From Chlamydiales bacterium (lineage in GTDB: Bacteria > Chlamydiota > Chlamydiia > Chlamydiales > FEN-1388): 15,609 nucleotides of DNA. Below, one piece after another: positions 1-7,201 of the stretch; the stretch's first letter is position 1, and every line of letters begins with the position of its first letter. Below the pieces are notes generated by a model. The model did no database searches. It worked only from the letters and a program-made list of their open reading frames with translations, and had not been told where the DNA came from. The stretch spans positions 1 to 15,609 of the forward strand of contig JAJFUY010000347.1 in NCBI GenBank assembly GCA_021372185.1, in the 5' to 3' direction. Position numbers and translations under genes: made by a program.

Positions 1-1562
1 TCAAAGGTACATCGTATAAGAGCCAAACTCTTGTCCGACTCATTGTTACCTCCTGGCATAGCACCACTTTCATGGAAGCCATTGATGCCGCCAATAGTAT
101 ACAGGCTGTCAAAGTGACAGTCGGTGAATGTAAAGCCATCATTTGATCCGCCAAGATAGCAGCAATTGGTAGCTGTATTAGGAAATGTGCATGAATGTCC
201 GCTGCAGTCACAGTTATTCCAATTAAAATCCTTGTTATTTGAGCCCAATAGGCCATAGGAGAGAAAAGTCGGTCCTCCTTGGATTACATCAGTAAATTCA
301 CCTGCAGTTCCCGGGCGGGGATATTGTGCGGCATTAAACGTGCTGTTGCTAATTACTGCATTTTGGTTTACAAAATCAAAAGCTGTGCCACTGCCGATGC
401 CAAATATGGCATTTGTAGGAAAGAGACCGACATAGGCGGGTGAGCTTGTGCGGCCTGGATCATCTGACCAAGTGAAATCAAAATGGCAGTTATCGATTTC
501 GATATTAGAAATACTTGTGAATAATACACCGAGTACAAAGCTATCTAGACATGACACATTTTTAAGTGTCAGGTCTTTGATGCGATTAGGGGCCTTCCTA
601 GTTGTGCTGTCAGCAAAAAATACCGGTCCGAGACCACCAAAGCCTGTATTTGTATTAAGTACATTATCACCATTATAGTATTCACCAATACAGAGCCCTG
701 CAACGGTAAATGGCGCTCCAAATCCACTCACGAACGGTGCATGCGGCATGTATTCAAAGCCGTACACTGTTGGACGAATAGCCTTGGAGGCAAGTTTGCC
801 TGTGTCCCTGATGGTTACATTTTCTATGCGGATATCTTCTGTATGCGCAAAGACGCGAATGCCAAACATAGAAAAGTCTGAGATGATGGCGTTGTCGCCT
901 GTGATGTAGACCGATTTTTGGCCAACTGCATTAATATCTGGGTCGTTTGGCAATGGGTTTGGAACCAAGATGCCGATGCAGTAAGGAACCTGCTCTGAAG
1001 GGTTTGCCGGCACAAACTGGCTTATGTGCGAGGTGCCAAGATCAAGGTGCACGTTAGAGGCCGTAATTGTGATGGCCGCCTGAACTGCATTTTGATTAGT
1101 TGGATAAGGGTCATTTGGTGAGTTTGGCGAAAGGCTTGGATCAAACACGAGATCACAGGCTACTTTGTAGGTGCCAGGCTCAGAAATTACGTAGGGCAAA
1201 GAGTCAATAACAGTCACGCAGTCAAACTGCTCGACAATTCTTTCTATATTTTGGTCTATCTCTAGAGATTCGTTAACAACGTTAAGGATCTCTTGATCTA
1301 TTGCCAAATCAGCTTGAGTGGTTTGGTTGATTTGGTTGACGATGTTTAGGGTTTGCTGGTCAACTATCAAATCTAGCTTAGTCGTTTGATCAATTTGATC
1401 CAAACGCGAGAGCGTTTTTTTGCAGCATTTTTTCTGCTTATCGCTGCAATCTGACGACGACGATGAATCTTTATGGCGCTTTGCAGCCATTAGTGGCTGC
1501 TGCATACCTACAAGAGCCGTTAGCAGGCACATGCTGCTAATGAAAAACGATTTTATCTTCAT
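1..1562 (-). CDS. Secreted right-handed beta-helix protein, partial (3' end outside the window)
   Basis: The reverse strand is open from an ATG at 1562 to the window edge, giving the first 520 residues of a longer protein. A strong AAGGAG (1570-1575) lies 7 bases before the ATG. The protein starts with a signal peptide (MKIKSFF..., hydrophobic to about residue 26, ending PLMAA), then a Lys/Ser/Cys-rich stretch, then two near-identical 21-residue repeats (residues 57-77 and 78-98, pattern I(D/N)QTT...D..ID/VDQ..LN(I/V)VN) and a third partial one. From about residue 120 there are many short strands with Asn/Asp turns (for example ITASNVHLDLG, VYITGDNAIISDFSM, IRIENVTIRDTG, IEIDNCHFDF), the pattern of parallel beta-helix or pectate-lyase-like folds. 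It is probably exported to the envelope or cell surface; such folds often bind or cut polysaccharides, but no catalytic residues are identified. The function is unknown. Confidence 0.85.
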   Translation of the reverse strand, partial: MKIKSFFISSMCLLTALVGMQQPLMAAKRHKDSSSSSDCSDKQKKCCKKTLSRLDQIDQTTKLDLIVDQQTLNIVNQINQTTQADLAIDQEILNVVNESLEIDQNIERIVEQFDCVTVIDSLPYVISEPGTYKVACDLVFDPSLSPNSPNDPYPTNQNAVQAAITITASNVHLDLGTSHISQFVPANPSEQVPYCIGILVPNPLPNDPDINAVGQKSVYITGDNAIISDFSMFGIRVFAHTEDIRIENVTIRDTGKLASKAIRPTVYGFEYMPHAPFVSGFGAPFTVAGLCIGEYYNGDNVLNTNTGFGGLGPVFFADSTTRKAPNRIKDLTLKNVSCLDSFVLGVLFTSISNIEIDNCHFDFTWSDDPGRTSSPAYVGLFPTNAIFGIGSGTAFDFVNQNAVISNSTFNAAQYPRPGTAGEFTDVIQGGPTFLSYGLLGSNNKDFNWNNCDCSGHSCTFPNTATNCCYLGGSNDGFTFTDCHFDSLYTIGGINGFHESGAMPGGNNESDKSLALIRCTF

Positions 1563-1699
1563 GAAAAATCTCCTTATGTTTGGTTTTCGATCAAACACTA
1601 ATTCATTTTTTTTTTTTTGCAAAGTGAAAATTTAACAAAACAGAATTTCTTGAACAGGCCGTTTTTCCGTCGAATCCATTTTTGTCTAAATTTGATCTG

Positions 1700-1728
1700 T
1701 TGACGAATGAATTGGGATGGGGTAGATT
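1700..1728 (+). promoter_or_regulatory. Probable sigma70-type promoter of the acyl-CoA synthetase gene
   Basis: TTGACG (1700-1705, 5 of 6 to consensus), a 17-base spacer and TAGATT (1723-1728, 4 of 6) lie about 34 bases before the ATG at 1762, leaving a short leader that contains the AAGGTG ribosome binding site (1750-1755). It lies in the divergent gap shared with the beta-helix gene. That gap also has a run of 13 T (1606-1618), which is A13 upstream of the beta-helix gene. Confidence 0.5.
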
Positions 1729-1761
1729 GGGAAGCACATTATTACTTACAAGGTGTTTTTT

Positions 1762-3738
1762 ATGACAAACTTGCTTGCTCAAAATATTCCTGCTCGTACG
1801 GTTTCGGAGACATTTGCTCAAACGGTTGCAAAATTTGGCGATATGTTTGCTATTCGTCATACGGTGCCAAAACTTGAGGCGTCACCTGCTGCCAAACTAT
1901 TTACCGATACTTTTGAACAGGTTTATTATACATGGCAAGATTATAACAACAGCGCCCGTGCGTTTGCCAAAGCGCTCATTCACTACAAGGTAAAGCCGCA
2001 AAATGCTGTGACTATTCAAGGTTCAAATTCTCCTCGGTGGCTCTTTGCTAACATGGGCACCATTTTAGCAGGAGGTATTTCTGCTGGCGTCTATCCTACA
2101 AATAATGCAGAGACAAGCAAGCACGTAGCTGCATCAAGCGAGGCTAAAATTGTCGTTGTAGAAGATGAAAGCCAGCTTAAAAAATATGCCAAGATGCAAA
2201 AGACTGCGGTAAAATGCTTTGTTGTCATGAACAAGATTGTAGATAAAAAGAGCAAAGAAGATCTTCCGGCACCGGTTATTACCTGGGATAAATTTATCAA
2301 GAAGGGTAAAGATGTTAAAGATGAAAAGCTTGATAAGAGAATAAGAAAACAAACTGCTGACAAAGTATGCGCCCTTATCTACACTAGCGGCACAACAGGT
2401 ATGCCAAAGGCGGCAGCCCTCACTCACGATAACCTCACCTGGACAGCAGCAAAAGCTGGGGACACGTTTTCTTTAGACGAAACACACCAAGGCCTAAGTT
2501 ATTTGCCGCTTAGTCACATAGCATCTCAGCAGCTAGATTGCATAGCTCCCATTACCTATGGCTATGCAGTTGATATCGCTCCAAGCTCGGCTCTTAAAGG
2601 CAACAACCTCATCCAGCATATCGCGCATGCAGGCCCTACCTATTTTCTGGCTGTACCAAGAGTATGGGAGAAATTTAAAGAGGGGATGGATGCTAAATTG
2701 AATGCAGCTCCTTGGCATAGACGTATGCTCTTTATGGTAGCTACGCATCTTAGTTTGAAAGCGGTCAATGCTTTACAGCGAATCGAGGCAAAAGAGCCAA
2801 CAGCCGTTGGCATGTTTGATAAGCTAGTAAAAAAAATAAGTACTTTTGTTTTGAATGTATTTGAAAAGTCTTTATTTTCTCCAATAAAAAAGGCACTTGG
2901 CTTAAGTAACTGTAAGCATGCAGCAAGTGGTGCTGGTGCCCTTGACCCCAAAGTAGCAGACTTTTTTAAGAGCATGAACATCCGCATTATAGATGTGTAT
3001 GGCATGAGTGAGTCAAGTGGCCCTGCCACTATTGCAAGTAGCCCAAATGCGCCCCGTGGCTCATCAGGAACGCCGCTTGTAGGTACTGAGGTGATCATTG
3101 CAGATCCTAATGCCGAAGGTGAGGGCGAAATTCGCCTAAAAGGCCGTCACATCTTCAAAGAATACTGGAATAACCATCAAGCCACAAAAGAAACATTTGA
3201 TGAAAATGGGTATTTACGTACCGGCGATTTAGGCAAGCTAGATGCTGACGGCAACCTCTTTATTACAGGCAGAATAAAAGAGCTCATCAAAACCTCAGGC
3301 GGCGAAAACATCCCACCTGTACGCATCGAACAAAAGATCCAAGAGATGCTCCCAGAAATTTCAAACGCAGTAGTAATAGGTGATAAGAAAAACTACTTAA
3401 CATGCCTTCTCACCCTAAAGACAAAATTAGGCGCAGGTGATGTGCCAACTAATGTCTTAACACCAGAAGTACAGGCCAAATTTGTGCAACTCGGATCAAG
3501 TGCTAAAACTGTAGAAGAGGCAATAACGTGTGAGCTTGTACAAAAGTACATTAAAGCTGGCATAGAAAAAGCCAACAAGCAGGCAGACTCTCAAGCTCAA
3601 AACGTGCAGAAGTTTACGGTATTGGCAGAGGACTTCACAGTAGCCAACGGCATGATGACCTCAACACTAAAGCTCCGCCGACAAGAAATCACCAAAAAGT
3701 ACGCCGAGCAAATCGATAGCATGTATAGAGGAGCATAG
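1762..3738 (+). CDS. Long-chain acyl-CoA synthetase, bubblegum (ACSBG)-like, AMP-binding family
   Basis: This protein activates fatty acids to acyl-AMP and then acyl-CoA (ATP + fatty acid + CoA), at the cytosolic face of the membrane. The ATP P-loop motif YTSGTTGMPK is at residues 207-216, YGMSESSGP at about 413, the hinge/motif region GYLRTGDLGKLDADG at about 483 and ITGRIKELIKTSGGENIPP just after it. The SGGENIPP, ISNAVVIGDKK...LLTLK and C-terminal STLKLRR...Y..QIDSMY segments resemble animal and protist ACSBG (bubblegum) enzymes more than bacterial FadD as I recall them. At 658 residues it is full length for that family. The ATG at 1762 is preferred because AAGGTG lies 6 bases upstream; the upstream GTG at 1753 is part of that binding site. 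No signal peptide is seen. It is monocistronic and ends at a palindrome shared with the convergent gene. Possible acquisition from a eukaryote is inference. Confidence 0.93.
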   Translation: MTNLLAQNIPARTVSETFAQTVAKFGDMFAIRHTVPKLEASPAAKLFTDTFEQVYYTWQDYNNSARAFAKALIHYKVKPQNAVTIQGSNSPRWLFANMGTILAGGISAGVYPTNNAETSKHVAASSEAKIVVVEDESQLKKYAKMQKTAVKCFVVMNKIVDKKSKEDLPAPVITWDKFIKKGKDVKDEKLDKRIRKQTADKVCALIYTSGTTGMPKAAALTHDNLTWTAAKAGDTFSLDETHQGLSYLPLSHIASQQLDCIAPITYGYAVDIAPSSALKGNNLIQHIAHAGPTYFLAVPRVWEKFKEGMDAKLNAAPWHRRMLFMVATHLSLKAVNALQRIEAKEPTAVGMFDKLVKKISTFVLNVFEKSLFSPIKKALGLSNCKHAASGAGALDPKVADFFKSMNIRIIDVYGMSESSGPATIASSPNAPRGSSGTPLVGTEVIIADPNAEGEGEIRLKGRHIFKEYWNNHQATKETFDENGYLRTGDLGKLDADGNLFITGRIKELIKTSGGENIPPVRIEQKIQEMLPEISNAVVIGDKKNYLTCLLTLKTKLGAGDVPTNVLTPEVQAKFVQLGSSAKTVEEAITCELVQKYIKAGIEKANKQADSQAQNVQKFTVLAEDFTVANGMMTSTLKLRRQEITKKYAEQIDSMYRGA

Positions 3739-3764
3739 ATCTGGCAGGATAATCAAAACACTTC

Positions 3765-3860
3765 AACGATAAAAACGATATAACGATAAGAACGATAAAA
3801 TACAAAAAAAATATATGTTTTTTGTATTATCGTTTTTATCGTTATATCATTTTATCGTTT
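3765..3860. repeat. Long AT-rich palindrome built of AACGATA units, likely bidirectional terminator
   Basis: The left arm (3765 to about 3808) holds four AACGATA-type units spaced 9 to 11 bases apart. The right arm (about 3817-3860) is close to its reverse complement, with a few mismatches and one gap. The centre is ACAAAAAAAATATATGTTTTTTGT-like: A-run before the turn, T-run after it. It sits between convergent stop codons at 3738 and 3895, so a transcript from either side would meet a long hairpin followed by AT-rich sequence. Tandem spaced heptamers can also be protein-binding iterons, but no binding protein is apparent. Confidence 0.7.
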
Positions 3861-3894
3861 ATTGTCTTTGGTATTATTCTTCTAGCATTGCGAA

Positions 3895-4953
3895 TCAAGC
3901 AAATTTGACCACGACATGCTTGATGTTTTTATCTGGCATGTCTTTTAACCAGTAGTAGTAAAGCACATGCACTCGTCCATCACTTGATTGTAAAAGTGAG
4001 GCTTGTGCAAATTCGCCTTTTTCATTTTCTAAAACAAGGGCTGTTTCCCACGTTTTTCCATTATCATACGATCTGTACAGTACAAGCGATGAGCGATCAG
4101 TAAAGCTTGGATTTGCAGCCATGAGTAGGCGGCCATTTTGTAACCTAATTACGTCGATCCCTGAATCAGGATTTGGTATGTTGGTGTCTAGTGCGGGCGT
4201 TATTTCAAGTGTGTCCGGATTAAAGTTAGCAAGCATCACATGACGTGTGGCGCTCTCTTTTTGCCTGTTACGTAGGTAAATATGATACGTTCCATCTTCT
4301 GCTGGCACGATACAGGGCTCCGTCATGTTACTTGAACCATCTTCCCTTAGTATAGGGCCAAGTATTTGCCACGTAGTTCCGGCATCGTTTGTGTATTCAA
4401 GGCGTGACTTGCCATCTTTTACAGAGGGGACAAGCCAGGTTTTATCATCTATAATGTAAGGAGCAGTTTTTGCAGGGCCCGTAAAGCCTTCGGGCAGGGT
4501 TTTGAGGTTTGTCCAAGTGAGGCCGTTATCAGCTGATTCTAAAGTCTGGTAGATAAACTCACGAACGCCAAATTTTTCTTTTTGTGGTTCAGGAACTATT
4601 GGCAGAAATTTTCTAAAATTAACTTTTACTTTACCTGATGGCATAACAATGAGTACGGGGTTCCAGATATGATAGCCTTCTTCACTGTAGATACATTCCG
4701 GTTTACTCCATACACCATCTTTATAGCGTGCAAGCCATAATGCTGTTTCTTCCTGTTCATTGCCGCTAAATTCTTGGCCACCATACCACACTGCAAGAAT
4801 GGTGCCGTCTACGGCTTGACAAAGACTTCCAGGCTTGCAACTAGTTTGGGCAACACCATGCCACAATAGATTTGATTGGGTAATGGTAATAGGTGGAACA
4901 CGCCTTTCAACAACGTGAACAATTTCTTGAGGAGGAGGCAAATCTATTGTCAT
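3895..4953 (-). CDS. BNR/Asp-box sialidase-like protein
   Basis: The 352-residue protein contains three Asp-boxes of the form S/T-x-D-x-G-x-T-W: SADNGLTW (140-147), TNDAGTTW (188-195) and SYDNGKTW (295-302). It also has the N-terminal block PGSLCQAVDGTILAVWYGG with ALWLARYKDGVWSKP, typical of the BNR_2 (PF13088) six-bladed beta-propeller proteins related to GH33 sialidases. The expected role is binding or hydrolysing a glycan. I cannot place the sialidase arginine triad or Tyr nucleophile with certainty, so activity is unproven. No signal peptide or transmembrane helix is visible, so it may be cytosolic, or exported by another route. The start at 4953 has AAAGAG 6 bases upstream. The gene is convergent with the acyl-CoA synthetase and divergent from the promoter at 4970-4998. 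Confidence 0.8.
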   Translation of the reverse strand: MTIDLPPPQEIVHVVERRVPPITITQSNLLWHGVAQTSCKPGSLCQAVDGTILAVWYGGQEFSGNEQEETALWLARYKDGVWSKPECIYSEEGYHIWNPVLIVMPSGKVKVNFRKFLPIVPEPQKEKFGVREFIYQTLESADNGLTWTNLKTLPEGFTGPAKTAPYIIDDKTWLVPSVKDGKSRLEYTNDAGTTWQILGPILREDGSSNMTEPCIVPAEDGTYHIYLRNRQKESATRHVMLANFNPDTLEITPALDTNIPNPDSGIDVIRLQNGRLLMAANPSFTDRSSLVLYRSYDNGKTWETALVLENEKGEFAQASLLQSSDGRVHVLYYYWLKDMPDKNIKHVVVKFA

Positions 4954-4969
4954 AAAAAACTCTTTGTTG

Positions 4970-4998
4970 TTGATAGTATACCAAAAATTGAGTAAAAT
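4970..4998 (+). promoter_or_regulatory. Sigma70-type promoter of the small protein / YkgJ-like unit
   Basis: TTGATA (4970-4975), a 17-base spacer and TAAAAT (4993-4998) each match consensus at 5 of 6 positions. Transcription would start near 5005, leaving a leader of about 18 bases with an AGGGG ribosome binding site (5012-5016) before the ATG at 5023. The site supports the small 67-residue gene being real. Confidence 0.65.
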
Positions 4999-5022
4999 CT
5001 CAGCTCTTTTTAGGGGTTATAT

Positions 5023-5226
5023 ATGAGTTTTCAAGTAGGTTGTGTTATTGCTACCACGGTTGTGGGCGTTGCATGTTTTCAAAGCTATACTCGCAGACCA
5101 TCGAATTTGACATCTCTCAATATGAGAGTGCAGCACGCACAAACCCGAGTATTAAATAGAGAACATGTCGGATCTTTGAGTATTCCACGTCAGCCTATGT
5201 CTTCCATAACAAAACGTCACCAATAG
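5023..5226 (+). CDS. Small membrane-anchored or secreted hypothetical protein
   Basis: I do not recognise this 67-residue protein. It begins with a hydrophobic stretch (residues 4-20, VGCVIATTVVGVACFQS) that could be an uncleaved anchor or a signal peptide. The Cys residues at 7 and 18 do not make a clean lipobox. The remainder is polar and basic with Arg, Gln and Ser. Support comes from an AGGGG site 6 bases before the ATG and from the strong promoter just upstream. The stop codon is followed after 4 bases by the ATG of the cysteine-cluster protein, so the two are probably co-transcribed, with translation of the second gene coupled to the first. Confidence 0.6.
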   Translation: MSFQVGCVIATTVVGVACFQSYTRRPSNLTSLNMRVQHAQTRVLNREHVGSLSIPRQPMSSITKRHQ

Positions 5227-5230
5227 CATT

Positions 5231-5632
5231 ATGAGCTGGTATAAAGACGGATTACACTTTACCTGCACAGAATGTGGCAAGTGCTGCACCGGCAGCGGTG
5301 GCCGCGTGTGGGTATCTGAGGATGAAGCACAAGATATAGCCCACCACCTAAACATTTCTGTAAAAGATTTTAAACAAAGATATACGCGTATACGTGAAGG
5401 CCGCCTCTGCCTTGCCGAAAAAAAATCTGAGGATAATCCGTGCATATTTCTACAAAATAAGCGCTGCCAAATTTATCCAGCCCGCCCCAAGCAGTGCCGC
5501 ACCTATCCCTGGTGGCCCGAAAACCTCAACACCCCAGAAAGCTGGCAAACCTGTGCCAATGTGTGTGAAGGCATCAACAAAGACGCCGCCCTCGTCCCCC
5601 ACAGCGAAATCGTCAAATTCACCCTTTCCTAA
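5231..5632 (+). CDS. YkgJ-family cysteine cluster protein
   Basis: The 133-residue protein has the signature CTECGKCC (Cys 12, 15, 18 and 19) near the N-terminus and a second block PCIFLQNKRCQIYPARPKQCRTYPWWP, which together define the CxxCxxCC/YkgJ (UPF0153, PF03692) family. These cysteines probably bind zinc or an iron-sulfur cluster. The cellular role of the family is not established, although some members are linked to protein or lipid modification. It is cytosolic by sequence and of normal length. No clear Shine-Dalgarno is present before the ATG, consistent with translational coupling to the gene ending at 5226. The 3' side runs into the inverted-repeat element at 5670-5874. Confidence 0.9.
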   Translation: MSWYKDGLHFTCTECGKCCTGSGGRVWVSEDEAQDIAHHLNISVKDFKQRYTRIREGRLCLAEKKSEDNPCIFLQNKRCQIYPARPKQCRTYPWWPENLNTPESWQTCANVCEGINKDAALVPHSEIVKFTLS

Positions 5633-5669
5633 AAAAGAACATTTTCCTAAAAGTAGTTATAAAAGGATG

Positions 5670-5728
5670 TTTTAGAGTCCGGAGGACGACTGAGAAAAGC
5701 CCACCGTGACTGCAAGGAACGGTGGGAA
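5670..5728 (+). repeat. Dispersed two-stem repeat, copy 1 (left arm of the nested element)
   Basis: The copy starts TTTTAGAGTCCGGAGGAC and ends AACGGTGGGAA. It can fold into a short stem GTCC/GGAC around GGA and an 8-bp stem CCCACCGT/ACGGTGGG, joined by CGACTGAGAAAAG. A nearly identical copy lies inverted at 5816-5874 and a diverged copy lies in the same orientation at 15463-15523. Confidence 0.85.
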
Positions 5729-5745
5729 AAGGCAAAAAAGCATCA

Positions 5746-5799
5746 GAGCCCGGTTTAGGGCGATTCAATCTCATGATTCAATCGCCCTAAACCGGGCTC
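5746..5799. repeat. Central hairpin of the nested inverted element
   Basis: Two 24-base arms (5746-5769 and 5776-5799, beginning GAGCCCGGTTTAGGGCGATT) are reverse complements with a single mismatch, around a 6-base turn. The sequence is unrelated to the flanking two-stem repeats. The centre carries GATTCAATC twice in direct orientation (5762-5770 and 5775-5783). The hairpin is GC-rich compared with the surrounding spacer and could also stop transcription from the gene ending at 5632. Confidence 0.85.
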
Positions 5800-5815
5800 C
5801 ATGGAACTTTATACC

Positions 5816-5874
5816 CATTCCCACCGTTCCCTGCGGTCACGGTGGGCTTTTCTCAGTCGTCCTCCGGACTCTAA
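5816..5874 (-). repeat. Dispersed two-stem repeat, copy 2 (right arm, inverted)
   Basis: Read on the reverse strand this copy matches copy 1 from AGAGTCCGGAGGAC to AACGGTGGGAA, with differences confined to the loop of the second stem (GACCGCAGGGA against GACTGCAAGGA). Together with copy 1 it makes about 54-bp terminal inverted repeats around the central hairpin, an arrangement like a BIME or a small non-autonomous element. Confidence 0.85.
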
Positions 5875-5981
5875 TGCAAAAATGAATTTTTCTCGGGGTG
5901 GGAAAGATGATCTATCTGTAATTTTGAAACTGGAAAAATTGTTGGTTTGTAGATACACTACATGACAACAAAAGGTGATTT

Positions 5982-6395
5982 ATGAAACTTACTGCACAAG
6001 TAATACAAAATGCCATCACCCACGCTATGCAAATACGTCCTAAGGTGGGTGGGTTTCCTTATTTAGCAGAAGCCCTCAGGCAAATAGACGTCCAGCATAA
6101 TTACTGGCATCTACCAGCATGTACAAGTATTTACGCAAATGACGCAGGCGCAATCGTCCAACAAAATGCGCCTCTTTTTGACGGCATGCAAGATGTCCCT
6201 AGCTTTAATCAAGAGGCCCTCATCGCTGCCTTAAGAAAAGACCAAGCCGGCAATTCAACATTCCCAGAATTTCTCTTAGCTGCCTGGCAAGCTGGAGTAA
6301 TACGATACACGGTAGATTTTAACGAAAGATGCGTAACCTATTATGGAAATAATGCAGAAAGCTATGTTGAAGCTTATCCCCAGGTGAAAGCCTAA
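5982..6395 (+). CDS. DUF1398 (YbcV-like) family protein
   Basis: The 137-residue protein carries the DUF1398 (PF07166) pattern: an N-terminal RPKVGGFPYLAEALRQ (residues 19-34), then TSIYANDAGAIVQQ, the block FNQEALIAALRKDQAG.STFPEFLLAAWQAGVIRY, and a closing DFNERCVTYYGNNAESYVEAYP. Family members, such as E. coli YbcV as I recall it, are small soluble proteins without an established function, often carried on accessory regions. The ATG at 5982 has AAGGTG 5 bases upstream. It has full family length. Its stop overlaps the stop of the convergent nucleotidyltransferase gene (6392-6395), and it is preceded by the repeat element, so this may be an acquired gene. Confidence 0.88.
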   Translation: MKLTAQVIQNAITHAMQIRPKVGGFPYLAEALRQIDVQHNYWHLPACTSIYANDAGAIVQQNAPLFDGMQDVPSFNQEALIAALRKDQAGNSTFPEFLLAAWQAGVIRYTVDFNERCVTYYGNNAESYVEAYPQVKA

Positions 6396-6682
6396 GCGGC
6401 ACGGATAAGGTCCTGGTTTACATATTTTCGTAAAACCGGTCCGAGGCTGGATTCTGTTACTAGATCTACCTTACGGTTTAAAAGATCTTCGAGAAAAAAC
6501 TTCAAATCCATGTATAAATCAAAAGTTGCAGGAGATGAAAAGTTTACAAGTATGTCTATGTCGCTATCAATGGTTTCTTCGTCACGCGCAACTGAGCCAA
6601 ATAGAAACATAGATTGAACATGATATTTGGTAAGATCACTCTTATGATTTTTGATAATTTCAAGAACTGTATTTTTAATCAT
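6392..6682 (-). CDS. MNT-type nucleotidyltransferase (MntA-like, possible antitoxin)
   Basis: The 96-residue protein is a minimal nucleotidyltransferase of the DNA polymerase beta superfamily. It has GSVAR (29-33) and DSDIDILV (39-46) with the metal-binding Asp pair D41/D43, and a third acidic residue D73 in KVDLV. Such MNT proteins usually act as antitoxins that AMPylate a HEPN RNase toxin encoded next to them. Here no HEPN gene is adjacent: downstream is the convergent DUF1398 gene and upstream is a 119-base gap. The start at 6682 is supported by an AGGA about 9 bases upstream (AGGAAAAGAGC). The catalytic residues are intact, so it may be a solitary antitoxin, a modifying enzyme, or a remnant of a split pair. 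Confidence 0.88.
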   Translation of the reverse strand: MIKNTVLEIIKNHKSDLTKYHVQSMFLFGSVARDEETIDSDIDILVNFSSPATFDLYMDLKFFLEDLLNRKVDLVTESSLGPVLRKYVNQDLIRAA

Positions 6683-6756
6683 GCTCTTTTCCTGCTGCCT
6701 AAAGCTTAAGTTACCAGGTTTGGAAATATTTGACTAGTTATCAAGAGCAAGTTCTG

Positions 6757-6792
6757 AAAAAAAGCCCAATGACTTTGATAATCATTGGGCTT
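6757..6792 (-). terminator. Intrinsic terminator of the 124-residue membrane protein gene
   Basis: On the reverse strand an 11-bp perfect stem (AAGCCCAATGA with TCATTGGGCTT, 6762-6772 and 6782-6792), a 9-base loop and seven T (6757-6763, overlapping the stem foot) form a standard Rho-independent terminator 10 bases past the stop of the gene at 6802. Confidence 0.9.
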
Positions 6793-6801
6793 AAGCTACT
6801 G

Positions 6802-7176
6802 TTAGAATATAAGACGGACGGCAAGATAGGCTAAAGGGGCAAGGGATGTGACAAATGTTGCGGTAGGGACATAGCGGTGCAGGTTTTCGACTGTTTCTGG
6901 TTTATAGCCAGCAAGGATGAGGTCATAACCTTCTGTTCGTGTTGTGTCAGTTCTTTTACTTACCCAGCAGGCCGCGCCATAGCCGGCACCGGCAACGGCA
7001 AAGGCGGCTGCTGCCACGCCAGAGGCTTTAAGTGCGCTTGTGGCAAGTTCCTTGCCGTGAGAGGCAGTTGATTCTACGAGGCTCCACGCATAAGGGGCTA
7101 TGAGTTTACCGGCTACAAATGAGGCTAGGCCTCCTGCGGCACCTTTAACTACTGATTCGCCTAATGCATATGACAT
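6802..7176 (-). CDS. Small Gly/Ala-rich membrane protein of unknown function
   Basis: I do not recognise the family of this 124-residue protein. It has three or four hydrophobic, small-residue-rich stretches: about 10-30 (GAAGGLASFVAGKLIAPYAW), 50-70 (ASGVAAAAFAVAGAGYGAACW) and a C-terminal TFVTSLAPLAYLAVRLIF. Glycine-zipper-like spacing (GAAGG, GAGYGAA) suggests helix packing in a membrane. The middle loop (WVSKRTDTTRTEGYDLILAGYKPETVENLHRYVP) is polar. There is no cleavable signal peptide. The start at 7176 has AGAGGT 5 bases upstream. It is a single-gene unit bounded by a fully consensus promoter (7202-7230) and a strong terminator (6757-6792), which implies high, independent expression. 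Confidence 0.75.
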   Translation of the reverse strand: MSYALGESVVKGAAGGLASFVAGKLIAPYAWSLVESTASHGKELATSALKASGVAAAAFAVAGAGYGAACWVSKRTDTTRTEGYDLILAGYKPETVENLHRYVPTATFVTSLAPLAYLAVRLIF

Positions 7177-7201
7177 ATATACCTCTTTGTTTAAAAATAT
7201 A

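Noticed and set aside
1606..1618. Run of 13 T as a terminator or phase-variable tract
   Set aside because: There is no preceding hairpin in either direction. It could tune beta-helix gene transcription as A13 upstream, but nothing more in the sequence supports that.
2640..3098. 152-codon reverse open frame inside the acyl-CoA synthetase gene
   Set aside because: The forward frame contains all family motifs in this stretch; the reverse frame has no recognisable content.
3765..3860. Repeated AACGATA units as a CRISPR array
   Set aside because: Units are 7 bases with 2-4 base gaps in inverted arms; there are no 25-40 base repeats with unique spacers and no cas genes.
5900..5960. Promoter for the DUF1398 gene (TGGAAA-N17-TACACT or TTGAAA at 5924)
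   Set aside because: Both combinations match the consensus poorly or with a 20-base spacer, so no call is made.
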